From NCBI GenBank assembly GCA_003116975.1, contig BGKB01000089.1:286100-350099 (forward strand): a DNA stretch of 64,000 nt, written 5' to 3'. The notes below the pieces were generated by a model that was given only the letters and a program-made list of their open reading frames with translations, did not search any database and was not told the DNA's origin. Positions 20,326 through 29,142 of the stretch are shown piece by piece. The stretch is from Aurantiochytrium sp. KH105. Taxonomy: Eukaryota; Sar; Bigyra; Thraustochytrida; Thraustochytriidae. The position numbers and the translations under genes are program-made. How positions within the stretch are numbered: the first letter of the stretch is position 1; every line of letters begins with the position of its first letter.

Positions 20326-20835
20326 ATGATGATGATGCTCGCGGCAGGCCACGCCGCGCGGCGCAGCGGCCGACGCGGCGGCGCGCTGGGCGCCCGGTGG
20401 ACGCAGGCGGCGCTCGCGGAAGAGGCGCAGAGCGCTGGCGTCGAGATGCAGAGCCCGCAGCAGCAGCGCGGCTTTGCCAAGAAGAAGAAGAAGTCCTCGA
20501 GCGCGAAGAAGGTCAACTCGGACCTGCCCCAGGCCGCCAGGCCCGAGGACGAGATGCTCGTGCGCATGCTCACCGCGCAGCCGCGAAATGAAAAGCCCGA
20601 GTTTTCAGAGGAAGAGCTGCTGCGCAGGGAAGTCATTGCGAAGCGCTACGCGAAGATGACCCAGCTTCGCGATAAATATGACGACGCCGAAGTGGGCCGC
20701 CGCGCCGCGCTCCAAGACTTTGCGCTCATGGCGCTTCCCTCGCAGGAGGAGCGCGACATTGCGCTCAAGGACCCTGCTTTTAATCCGCCCATGCACCGGC
20801 AAATATGGACCTGGACTCCACCAAGGGAAATCTAG
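20326..20835 (+). CDS. MRPL40: Candidate mitochondrial large-subunit ribosomal protein mL40
   Basis: A 169-residue protein. The N-terminus (MMMML followed by Ala, Arg and Gly and no acidic residue for about 30 residues, then RGFAKKKKK) has the look of a mitochondrial presequence with a cleavage site near RGF-A. The C-terminal half matches the mL40 pattern: an FSEEELLRREVIAKRYAKM helix (compare FEETERRALLLKKWSLYK in animals), a long Ala/Leu/Arg helix, then a KDPAFNPP segment followed by an aromatic WTWTPP end. That order and spacing support mL40, a mitoribosome large-subunit surface protein, but identity is low. ATG 20326 was chosen because four consecutive Met codons start the presequence-like region. 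Confidence 0.55.
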   Translation: MMMMLAAGHAARRSGRRGGALGARWTQAALAEEAQSAGVEMQSPQQQRGFAKKKKKSSSAKKVNSDLPQAARPEDEMLVRMLTAQPRNEKPEFSEEELLRREVIAKRYAKMTQLRDKYDDAEVGRRAALQDFALMALPSQEERDIALKDPAFNPPMHRQIWTWTPPREI

Positions 20836-21331
20836 GTGGACAAAAAGGGGAGAAATTGAGGGGAAAAGGAGAAAACGGTACGAAAAAAGAAAAGAAAAAA
20901 GAAGAAGATCAAGGTCTTGCCTTGGAATGAGCCTCGGGACGACACAATCTTTTGGCCTTCACGTTTCGCATTAGAATCACACACACATTTCATACAAATA
21001 ACCAAACAAAAAAGAAATTTGACGGCCTTGAAAGTTTTATTATTCGCTTGCGTGCCTTTCCAGCTTTCTTCACGTTTGTAATTTCATTCAGATGCCACCT
21101 CATTATACCTGAGAACTGTCAGTAAAGAGCTTTCCTCTTTTTCTTTCTCCGTCTCTCTCTCTCTCTCTCTCTTGCTTGCTTGCAATTTATTGCCCTGACA
21201 TCCGTTCCCCAAAAGTGAACGAAAAATTGAGAGGCTCATTAGAGAGAGGCTCGTGGAAAAAGATACGAGGGGGTATTGCAACAGATACTCGCTCGCGAAT
21301 AATGCGACCAGACTTATTACGATCACGCTTG
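20836..21331. other. 3' intergenic region between convergent genes
   Basis: AT-rich flank with purine-rich (about 20850-20915) and A/T-rich patches and a TC dinucleotide run at about 21149-21172. No gene is seen. It holds the 3' ends of the mL40-like gene (+) and the long coiled-coil gene (-). Confidence 0.5.
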
Positions 21332-23953
21332 TTAGAACTCAGCCCCTCTCGGACGATGTGGCGAGACGATAAAGTTCGATATTTCGCCGTCCGATGCGTC
21401 TGACTGCACAAGACGACGATGTCGAGGGGATGATACTGCAGCAGCCCCAGCCCGGCCCTCTGGCGCCTCTGCTGCAAATTTTATTTTCCCTTCAGGTTTG
21501 ACTGTGGCGCCAGATGAGTCGTGCTCGACTCGTGCGCTCGTAGACGAGGTTCCCGAAGGGTCAGAGCCTGACATGTACACGCGAACCCCCGGCTCTGGGG
21601 GTCGTGGACTTGGAGTCACACGACTCGCAAGAGCTGCATCAAATTTGGAATAAATCTCCTTCCCCGCGAAAAGATCGTTGTGACGTCCAATAATTTCCGT
21701 TCGCAAATGCAACATGTTCCCTTGATCGTAGGCTTGCGTTCGCGCGGCCGACGCCGCCGTTTCCGAGGCAGGAAGTCGAAAGGTCCCTCCGGTGTATGCG
21801 CTGCTGAGCTTGCGAAACTTTGCCAGGTACTTCATTCCCCGGGCAAGTTCAAGTACTTCGGCGCGATCTACCAGATCTGCGTCTTTCGCACGCATCCTAC
21901 GCAGCGCAGATGGGACCTGGAAACGGACCTTGGCGCCACCACCTCGCGCGGACTCGAGGCTGTCGTCATCCTCATTCGAGAGAGCTGCATTGGCCTTGTC
22001 GACTCCCTGGGCCTGGTCTTCTTCGAAAGTAGGCTTTTCCGCACTCGGAACGCTAGAGTCGCCATCAAGGACCTCCTGAAGAGTGGCAAGAGCCCGGCGC
22101 AGCGTCAAGTCGCGGCCTTCTTGATCATCGTTGGCTCCACGATCAGCCTTCCGACCAGCATATTTTGATGGAGACGTCGTCGCCGCATCGATACCCATCG
22201 CAGCTCGTACTCGAGAAAAGAGAACTCTCGAAAAGTTATGTGCCAATTCGGTGAGCTCGCGTTCCTTTGCTTGCTTTGCCTCACGAACCCGATCAATTTG
22301 TTGCTTTTGAACGAGCGTCTTTTGCTCGAGCTGACGGTGCTTTTTCACAACGAGCTCGTGGTGACCCAACATTTTATTGTACTTGGCTTTGAGTGAGGAC
22401 GTCTCGAGTGATAGACGTTTGACAAGATTGGGAAGAGTTTCGTCTCCGTCTCCCTTGACCTTGATTTTGAGCCGAACGATCCGATGGCGAAGATCCTGTT
22501 TGTCCTGATTGAGTTTCTCCTTTGCGCGATGCGCTTCTTCGAGAAGATTTTGAATGGCTTGCAGGTCTTCCATGTGCTTTTCCTCGCGCTGTGCTTGCTG
22601 CTCGAGGCGCTTGCGATTCAGGTCGAGTGCTTCGCGTACGCGTTCGTCCGCCTTGGCGAGACGGCCCTCCAGCTTTGCATGAACGACTGCACTGGCGTCG
22701 ATTTGCTTGCGCAGCGCGGCGATTGTATCTCGTTGCTCTGCCTCGGTTCGCTGGCGCATGGCGGCCAAGTCGTCAGCGTGTGATCGTCGGAGCTGCTCGA
22801 TCTCCTGCTCATGCTTGATCAGAATCGATTGTAGATCTGTGCCCTCAATCAGATTTAAGATCTTGGCGTCTTTGGCGGACATCATCGTGTCAAAGTGCTG
22901 ATCTTTGGCCTTGACCATGTACTTGATCTCCTCCTCGTACTTTGCGGCTTGTATCCTCACTTTGTCCTCAAGCTTTGCGGCCTCTGTAGTGAACAGATAC
23001 TCGGCAGTTTGTCGATACTCTTCAAATTGGGTCTGTAGCGCTCTTACGACCTCTCCCTGTTCTCGTAAGAGCTGCTCTTTGTCCTCGAGCTGAATAATTT
23101 TCAGATTTTCGAGCTGCTCGCTCAGCCTATCATAGTCTTCAATTTTGGATTTCCGATCAAGATTCCACTCTGCGCGGACTAGCTCAGCGTGTTCTTCATA
23201 TTCGGTTTTGAGTTCCTCGAGAAGTCTCTGATGTGCCAGCAACGAGGCGTGCATTTCGCCTTGCATACGGTTGCTATTCTCCGCGAGAAGAAGAACCTGA
23301 CGAGTGTTACGATTTCGTTCGCGCCGGGCCGCGTTCATGTCGGACTTTTGCTTTCCTATCATTTGCGCCTCCGACTGCAGACTCCCGAGAATGTCATCCT
23401 TGTTAGCAATTGATTCTCGGAGCTCGGCCTCCATGACGCGCAAGTCCCTCAGCTCCTCGGTCAAGCTCTTGTTCTCCTCTTCAAACTGGTAAGCGACGGT
23501 TTTGACACTATTGAGTGCGTCTTGCAGACTTTCGAGGCGCATATTTAGTCTTTCAATTTCGGCAAGATTTTGCGCCTCGCGGTCGCGAATATCTTCAATG
23601 TTGGCTTCCAGCGTGCCATTTTCATAGAGCGTTTTATCAAGGAGCGCATGAGTCTTTTGCAGCTCTTGTTCTTTGGCCTCAAGTTGTTTTCGTACGGACT
23701 CAATCGCCGCCTCCGGGCTCGCAAGTCCTAAAGCTGCACCTCCGTCACCTTGCTGTCCTGCGCGAAGTTTGCGGTACTTGATCTTGAGCTCTCGCAGCTC
23801 TTCCTCCGTATGTTTGAGCAGTACGCTTTGGTTGTCATGCTTGAGTTGCAGCTCACGCGCCTGTCCGCGGAGCGCGTTCACTTCTTGGTACAAGCGCTGC
23901 TGGAGCTGCTGCTGCTGCTCCTGCTCGAGCTGGGTCGCCCCTGGTCCCGCCAT
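21332..23953 (-). CDS. Long coiled-coil protein, flagellar/basal-body-like, unknown
   Basis: An 873-residue protein from the ATG at 23953 (MAGPGATQLEQ); upstream only a TTG is in frame. Residues about 8-610 are nearly continuous coiled coil with long conserved-looking charged segments (EEYRQTAEYLFTTEAAKLED, AEWNLDRKSKIEDYDRLSEQ). A less helical region follows (about 615-740). The C-terminal 130 residues are Pro/Ser/Gly-rich and disordered, ending RPRGAEF. Its style, with dense heptads and Arg/Glu/Gln bias, resembles axonemal or basal-body scaffold proteins of flagellates, though I cannot name a family. No membrane segment or catalytic motif is visible. Confidence 0.8.
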   Translation of the reverse strand: MAGPGATQLEQEQQQQLQQRLYQEVNALRGQARELQLKHDNQSVLLKHTEEELRELKIKYRKLRAGQQGDGGAALGLASPEAAIESVRKQLEAKEQELQKTHALLDKTLYENGTLEANIEDIRDREAQNLAEIERLNMRLESLQDALNSVKTVAYQFEEENKSLTEELRDLRVMEAELRESIANKDDILGSLQSEAQMIGKQKSDMNAARRERNRNTRQVLLLAENSNRMQGEMHASLLAHQRLLEELKTEYEEHAELVRAEWNLDRKSKIEDYDRLSEQLENLKIIQLEDKEQLLREQGEVVRALQTQFEEYRQTAEYLFTTEAAKLEDKVRIQAAKYEEEIKYMVKAKDQHFDTMMSAKDAKILNLIEGTDLQSILIKHEQEIEQLRRSHADDLAAMRQRTEAEQRDTIAALRKQIDASAVVHAKLEGRLAKADERVREALDLNRKRLEQQAQREEKHMEDLQAIQNLLEEAHRAKEKLNQDKQDLRHRIVRLKIKVKGDGDETLPNLVKRLSLETSSLKAKYNKMLGHHELVVKKHRQLEQKTLVQKQQIDRVREAKQAKERELTELAHNFSRVLFSRVRAAMGIDAATTSPSKYAGRKADRGANDDQEGRDLTLRRALATLQEVLDGDSSVPSAEKPTFEEDQAQGVDKANAALSNEDDDSLESARGGGAKVRFQVPSALRRMRAKDADLVDRAEVLELARGMKYLAKFRKLSSAYTGGTFRLPASETAASAARTQAYDQGNMLHLRTEIIGRHNDLFAGKEIYSKFDAALASRVTPSPRPPEPGVRVYMSGSDPSGTSSTSARVEHDSSGATVKPEGKIKFAAEAPEGRAGAAAVSSPRHRRLVQSDASDGEISNFIVSPHRPRGAEF

Positions 23954-24773
23954 CCTGCCACGGCGAGCCCGCACGCCGCGCGGCTGCGTCTCTTTGGTTC
24001 GCGCCGGCTTTGATGTTGTTTGGGCTGGCAACCTCGAATCCTCTCAGGGACCTTATGAATGACCGTAAGCCTGCGTAGTGGGTCTATGTAGGCCTATGGT
24101 CGAGAAGGAAAGTTTTTAGAGTGCAAAGTTTTAACGCAGCGTAACGGAAACACAGCGGGCAGACAGTAGGGCAGACAATCATCCTCTGCGTGGTGGTGCT
24201 TGGGGGGGAGGGGAGAGCCGCGTCTGTCATCTTGGAAAAAGCCAAAGTGCATCTGCCTTGACAGTGAGAAAGCGCGATGAAGGATTAGGGCTCCGACGTT
24301 TGACTACGCTTGCATTTGTAAACCCCTTGTTTTTCTGTGAAGGAGAGGAACATGTGGTCCCATGAATGACACGACACGTGCGGAGGCTCTCGAGCCCAAA
24401 GTGGTTCCAGTGTCGCCCCGATCCAAGTCGCCGGCTGCCGTTTATGAACGAGCTAAACTCGGCCGCGAAAGGCTCGCCAGACGTCTTTACCACTCCGTTC
24501 TCGATTTGGGACATACCTCCCGAGCATGCGTGTATGAATAATACCGTACTGGTGGTCGATCCAGACAGACACGAACCGTCGATCACGAAAGCGAAAGCAA
24601 AAGCAAAAGCGAAAGCGACTTCGGATCGCGAGACCTTTGCGTAGCGGTGGAGGAGAGGGGGGCTGCGGCAAGAAAGAGAGGAGTCGAAAGCAGGGCCTGG
24701 GGCGCCGCGCGCGCGCCAAGGGCAACGCAAGGCGCGGTGGCGTTGCGTTCTGCGGTGAGCCTCAGAAGGCGCC
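23954..24773. other. Divergent promoter region, coiled-coil gene and acyltransferase gene
   Basis: Spacer of 0.8 kb between divergent genes. It carries a GAAAGC/AAAAGC hexamer repeat at about 24586-24616 and short open frames without homology. No gene is supported. Confidence 0.5.
24586..24616. repeat. Hexamer repeat GAAAGC/AAAAGC
   Basis: About five tandem copies of a purine-rich hexamer, roughly 160 bp upstream of the acyltransferase ATG. Confidence 0.8.
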
Positions 24774-26450
24774 ATGCTGTCGCGCGAAAAGCATGGCGAG
24801 AAGGATCGCGCGGAAGGTGATCAGAACGCGCGAACGCCTGAGCACGATGATGAAGAGTACAATCCGTTCGAGTACAATACGCCCGTCACCTCATACGAGC
24901 TGGCCAAGATGGTGTTCATGTACGTGAGTGGGATCGCCATCATCAGGATCATCCTCTTCGCCCTCATTCTTTTTGTCGTACTCATTCTCACAACGGTTGC
25001 CAATCTCGGTCTGAGCAAGGACGAGTGCTACGAACGTCCCTTTTCACGATGGCGGCGCGCTCTACTGCTCCCTGTTGCTGGGCTGTGTCGCGTCTTCCTC
25101 TTCACCCTTGGCTTTTATAGCGTCCGCGTACGTGGCAAGCCGTCCCCGGACGCGGCGTTTTTCACGCCGAATCACGTGTCTCTCTTTGATGCCGTTGTCA
25201 TGTACTGGCTGACAATGCCGAGTGCTGTGGCCAAAGCCGAACTTTTGGACAAGCCGATTTTGGGGCGGATTCTACGCGGCCTGCAAGTGATTCCAGTCAT
25301 TCGTGAAACCAAGGAGGGACGAGAAACCACGAAACGCATCATGGGTCGATTCGCTGCCTCGCAACACGACCCAAACCCCAGAAACCGGTTTCCGCAGGTG
25401 CTCATCTTCCCCCAAGGAACATGTACAAAAGAGGACTGCGTAAGCATCTTTCAACGTGGGGCCTTCTTGCCTGGGCTTCCCGTACAGCCTGTGGCCATCA
25501 AATATCGATACAAGCACTTCAACCCCGCGTACGTCTGCACGCGTGCAAAGGACTACTTTCACAGACGGCACTTTACGCAGTTTGTGCAGCATTTAGAAGT
25601 TGTGTTTCTTCCCGTGCATTACCCGACCGAGGCCGAGAAAGAGGATCCAACGCTCTTTGCGAATGCTGTGCGCGATGAGATTGCCAAGGAGCTTGGTGCA
25701 CGCACGACCAACCACTACTTTGAGGACTGCAAGCTCTTTCAAGCTGCCCTGGATCGCAGACAGGCCAAGCACGTGCTGGCGCCTCTCGAGAAGCGTCGCC
25801 CCATCGACAATGTCTTTTTGAATGGGCTCCAAGTCAAGGAGATCAAGGACATTTTTGGAGACTCTGGATCTCATCTCAGCGAGATCAAGGCCGCGCTCAA
25901 GGTCTTTGAAGCGTTCGACACGAATGAGGACTCAAACATTGATTACGAAGAGTTCTGCAAGGCGACCGGATGTCCGTCCGAGTCGAGTCTTTCCAAGATT
26001 CTCTTTGACTTTTGTGATCGGGACGACTCAGGAACCATTAACTTCCGAGATCTCGTACTTTCCATGGCGCTCACGTCCGCCAAGGCGACCAGCGAGGAAA
26101 AGGCGCGGCTCGTCTTTCGTTTGCTCGACAGCGATGAGGACGGCCTCGTCTCGGGAGACGATGTGCGTAACTTGCTTGAGCTTTCCCAAGGCGGCGAATA
26201 CAAGGATGCCGAGGCGGTGGAACCCGAGATCAAGCAGATTTTCGCCACTGCTAACGAGAAAGGTGCCAAGCAAGACAGCGATGGAGAGCCTCTGCTGGAT
26301 TGGGAGCTTTTCCGGGAACTCATTCAGGACAAGCCAGCCCTCGTCAACTGTGCCATTTCCAAGGTCAAGACAAAGCAAAAGTTTCCCGACTTTGACGCTC
26401 CTCCGGAGGAACCGAGCCCCCAAACCAAGTCCAAGAAGAAAACAAAGTAG
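24774..26450 (+). CDS. Lysophospholipid acyltransferase with EF-hands (LPCAT1/2-like)
   Basis: A 558-residue membrane acyltransferase of the LPCAT/PlsC type, which re-acylates lysophospholipids with acyl-CoA, usually in the endoplasmic reticulum. A strong hydrophobic segment lies at about 45-78, with a second, weaker one at about 96-116. The catalytic HX4D motif is HVSLFD (H134, D139). The block IPVIRE lies near 173-178, and FPQGTCTKED begins at F212, where the usual motif is FPEGT. The C-terminal half holds EF-hand-like loops: DTNEDSNIDYEE, DRDDSGTINFRD, DSDEDGLVSGDD and a degenerate fourth. This implies calcium control as in animal LPCAT1/2. The chain ends KKKTK, a possible ER-retrieval dilysine-type tail. 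The Glu-to-Gln change in the FPEGT motif is the only odd residue. Confidence 0.88.
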   Translation: MLSREKHGEKDRAEGDQNARTPEHDDEEYNPFEYNTPVTSYELAKMVFMYVSGIAIIRIILFALILFVVLILTTVANLGLSKDECYERPFSRWRRALLLPVAGLCRVFLFTLGFYSVRVRGKPSPDAAFFTPNHVSLFDAVVMYWLTMPSAVAKAELLDKPILGRILRGLQVIPVIRETKEGRETTKRIMGRFAASQHDPNPRNRFPQVLIFPQGTCTKEDCVSIFQRGAFLPGLPVQPVAIKYRYKHFNPAYVCTRAKDYFHRRHFTQFVQHLEVVFLPVHYPTEAEKEDPTLFANAVRDEIAKELGARTTNHYFEDCKLFQAALDRRQAKHVLAPLEKRRPIDNVFLNGLQVKEIKDIFGDSGSHLSEIKAALKVFEAFDTNEDSNIDYEEFCKATGCPSESSLSKILFDFCDRDDSGTINFRDLVLSMALTSAKATSEEKARLVFRLLDSDEDGLVSGDDVRNLLELSQGGEYKDAEAVEPEIKQIFATANEKGAKQDSDGEPLLDWELFRELIQDKPALVNCAISKVKTKQKFPDFDAPPEEPSPQTKSKKKTK

Positions 26451-26791
26451 TAGTAAGCCAAACAGTAGGCGCAAAAATGGTCAAGCGCGCAAGAAAACCG
26501 CAGCCTTTCTTTACCCATTTTTGAGTCTGTTCTTCTCCTCCCGTCCCCCCCTTTTAATTTTGGCGTGGCTTTTTGCATGCACGCCTGATTGACTTGGTAG
26601 TGAATAGGAGTCTTCGCGTTGAGGCCATCGTCGGCCAGTGCAGCCCCATGACAAATGTCAAATGTCAAACGATGTCAAATGTCAAAATGTCAACGTGAAA
26701 GCCTCTCCCCCTTGCTCTCTTGGCAACAAGCTTGGCGAAGCAAAAGCAAAGTCCGAACCGTGGCTGTGTCTCAGAAGCGAGCGTCGCCGGC
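26451..26791. other. Intergenic region with ATGTCAA heptamer repeat
   Basis: Short spacer between two plus-strand genes. Positions about 26650-26694 hold imperfect copies of CAAATGT/ATGTCAA. The downstream frame is open here but starts only with a TTG at 26720. Confidence 0.6.
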
Positions 26792-27865
26792 ATGCGGTCC
26801 GTGGTCGCGGGCGTGGGGCAACGGTGGGCAGCGAGGCCTGCGGGCCCGCCGATGCTCCTCGCGGCAGCGGCGAGGACGAGGCCAAGGCCGCCATGTGCGG
26901 CAAGAGGCTTCAGCGGCAAAGCCGGCACTGGCGGCACCAGCGGCACCGAAGGCACGAAGACCGCGCGCAGCACCGCAGAGGAGCTCGCAGAAAGTGTCCG
27001 CGAGCAAGCAAAGCAGTCCGCCGCGGCGGCACTCAAGGCCGCCGAAGCAGCGGGCGCAGCGAGGTCTCAAGCGGCTCGCGAAAGTTTGGAACTCGCCAAG
27101 GCTCGGTCCCGCGAGGAGGCCGAGCGACTCTCGGGGCTTGCGGGGAGCACTTGGAACACATGGACGGTTCGCGCGAAGGAGATGAGCTCGCAAGGGCTTG
27201 CACGCATCCAAGGTGTCGCAGAACCCGCGATGATTGGCGCCGTGCACGTTCGGAATGCCGCCAAGAAAAGTTCCGAACGGCCCATTTTCATGGCCTCTTC
27301 CGATGGCGGCCAAAAGCCAGCAGGGAGCGGAGCTTGGGGCATGCTTGATGGTCTGCGCGGACGCGCAGAAAAGACAATGGCCGAGGTCCAAGAGTCAGTA
27401 AAGAGTGCTGCCGCGAGCAAGTCGAAACTCGCTCGCGAAGACCTTTCCCGGAGAGCAGAACAGGCACGAGAACGTTCCCGCGAGGAGGCTGCGCGACTCT
27501 CGGAGAATGCGCGCTCGAGAGCTTCCGAGGCATGGTCAGGACTCTCCCAACGCGCACGCGTTGCTGGCGCAGAAGGGTTACAACGGGCGAAGGAATCTGC
27601 TGCGAGCTCGGGAGCAGAGGCTGCCCGTCGCGCCCAACGCGAGATCGCAGAGCGCAAGGAGGCCATCCGTTCGATGCCAGGGAGCTTTGTCAAGCGCGTC
27701 GACCCCATGGCCAGATTCCGCACGCTTCGCAACTGGGTCATCGGGATCCTCTTGCTGCTCTCGATCGGTTACGGAGCTGGCAAGGCAGCTCCCTACGCTG
27801 TCGCAAATTTATACTTGGAACTCGATAAGCGTGGTCGGAAAACGGACGACGAGCGGCACGCGTAG
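26792..27865 (+). CDS. Organelle-targeted amphipathic helical protein with C-terminal TM
   Basis: A 357-residue product from the ATG at 26792. A second ATG at 26852 gives MLLAAAARTRPRP with RGFSGKAG beyond it, a stronger mitochondrial presequence (337 residues). The mature part is Ala/Arg/Glu/Ser-rich amphipathic helix in two related blocks: one contains RSREEAERLSGLA and TWTVRAKEMSSQGLARIQ, the other ERSREEAARLSENA and GLSQRARVAGAEGLQRAK. This suggests an internal duplication. A single TM (WVIGILLLLSIGYGAGKAAPY) lies about 30 residues from the end, with a charged tail. The pattern recalls apolipoprotein-like or inner-membrane-shaping helical proteins, but no family is recognised. Mitochondrial location is inferred. 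Confidence 0.7.
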   Translation: MRSVVAGVGQRWAARPAGPPMLLAAAARTRPRPPCAARGFSGKAGTGGTSGTEGTKTARSTAEELAESVREQAKQSAAAALKAAEAAGAARSQAARESLELAKARSREEAERLSGLAGSTWNTWTVRAKEMSSQGLARIQGVAEPAMIGAVHVRNAAKKSSERPIFMASSDGGQKPAGSGAWGMLDGLRGRAEKTMAEVQESVKSAAASKSKLAREDLSRRAEQARERSREEAARLSENARSRASEAWSGLSQRARVAGAEGLQRAKESAASSGAEAARRAQREIAERKEAIRSMPGSFVKRVDPMARFRTLRNWVIGILLLLSIGYGAGKAAPYAVANLYLELDKRGRKTDDERHA

Positions 27866-28165
27866 TAGTTACACATTCAATCCCCTAAAACCGAAACCTT
27901 AGATTGCTAGCCTTTTGATATTTATGCTCCGACCCTCGATGGATGTGGCCACTTTTCATGGTAGTAGCCTAGAACCATTGAGAAGAAGGCGAAAAAAAAA
28001 GGAAGAAAGAAAAAGGAGAAGAAAAAAGAAATGAGAACATGAGCTGAGCAAGCGGTACACACCGTATTTGCGAACAAAAGACGCGCGGGTCAACAAGACA
28101 TAAACTTGAAGCGCGGGGCGCGCGCGCGCGCGCGCAGGCGTCTACTTTTGAGGGAAGCGACGCCG
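27866..28165. other. Intergenic region with purine tract and CG repeat
   Basis: About 300 bp. Positions about 27978-28036 are almost entirely purine (A/G). Positions 28119-28135 are alternating GC dinucleotides, 30 bp before the next ATG. No gene is seen. Confidence 0.6.
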
Positions 28166-28801
28166 ATGCCGGGATACCATTGGACGTCGAGGCCGCCGCC
28201 TAAACGGGCCCACGCGAGAGTCGACCCGCCTCCAGCGCGACCGAACCCACCGGGGCTCAGCACGAGATCAGCGGACGTCTCCTGTGCCAGCGGCGAAGCC
28301 GTCTGCGCTTGGCGCGTGCGCGACCGACTCAGCGTGCTTGAAAAGTACTCGGTAGATTCTGCAGATGAGAGCAACACAAAAAAAGACGGGCTACTTTCGC
28401 CTTCCAAGATCGCTCTGCCAGGTCCCGTCCATGAGTTCGGGGCCGAAACGCGGATCACGCTTCAGGAGCACAAGGACACGCTGGAAAACGCAATCAACAC
28501 GCAAACCGCTCGACTTGCCCAGGAGTTCACGCGTCGCATCAAAGAAATGCGCGCTGCAAATGATCACCAGATTCGTGCGCTCAAACGCGAGCATCATGCG
28601 GCAGTTTCCAAACTAAGTGAAGAAATCAGCAAGGGCACCGCACGCGAAAGTAGACTCAAGGCGCAGCTTGCCAGCAAGCTACAAGATCTCGTTGTCTTGA
28701 GCCAGGCATACAAAGACCTGCGGACTCAGTTCCTTGCACGCTGCGGTGACGATAGTGATGATCTCGAGCTTGTCGAGACCGGGGAAGATCTCGCTGCATA
28801 G
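28166..28801 (+). CDS. Small coiled-coil protein, unknown
   Basis: A 211-residue protein from the ATG at 28166 (the frame upstream has only a TTG). A Pro/Arg-rich, disordered N-terminus (residues 1-45) is followed by a short mixed region. A coiled coil spans about 95-190 (HKDTLENAINTQTARLAQEF, RIKEMRAANDHQIRALKREH, LSEEISKGTARESRLKAQL), and the acidic end is DDSDDLELVETGEDLAA. No domain name can be given. Length and style suggest an adaptor or flagellar component. Codon use and composition match neighbouring genes. Confidence 0.7.
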   Translation: MPGYHWTSRPPPKRAHARVDPPPARPNPPGLSTRSADVSCASGEAVCAWRVRDRLSVLEKYSVDSADESNTKKDGLLSPSKIALPGPVHEFGAETRITLQEHKDTLENAINTQTARLAQEFTRRIKEMRAANDHQIRALKREHHAAVSKLSEEISKGTARESRLKAQLASKLQDLVVLSQAYKDLRTQFLARCGDDSDDLELVETGEDLAA

Positions 28802-29142
28802 CCCACTTTTTTCTCACTTTTCGAATGTCCTTGCTTCGCAACAGCTGCTCTCACTTCGCAATAGCTGCTCTCCATTCTCAACAAATGCCCTCATTTCGCA
28901 ACAAATGCTGTCGTTTCGCAACAAATGATCTCGTTTCGCAACAAATGATCTCATTTCGCAACAAATGCTCATCGCACATCAAATGCTTTTCTTTGCGAAT
29001 GCTGCTGTAAAGTCACGCATGCAGTGCAACAAGTCACGTGTGTGTGTGTGTCTGTCTCTCTCCCCGTTGCCATCTGGAGGGAAGGCATCGCGGTTAAACT
29101 CAGTCCGATAACATCTTCGAAAATTGTAAAGTTCTATTCTAA
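28802..29142. other. 3' intergenic region with 20-bp minisatellite
   Basis: Shared downstream flank of the small coiled-coil gene (+) and the kinesin-14 gene (-). It contains the minisatellite listed separately and a GT-rich run followed by CT at about 29037-29060. No gene is seen. Confidence 0.6.
28831..28970. repeat. Minisatellite: seven 20-bp units
   Basis: Seven head-to-tail 20-bp units with consensus close to TCATTTCGCAACAAATGCTC. Copies 4-7 are nearly identical, copies 1-3 have diverged, and a degenerate fragment follows. The period is exactly 20 throughout. It sits 30 bp past the stop codon of the small coiled-coil gene. Confidence 0.92.

Noticed and set aside
28831-28970. CRISPR-like array
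   Set aside because: Units are contiguous 20-bp tandem copies with no spacers, in a eukaryotic genome.
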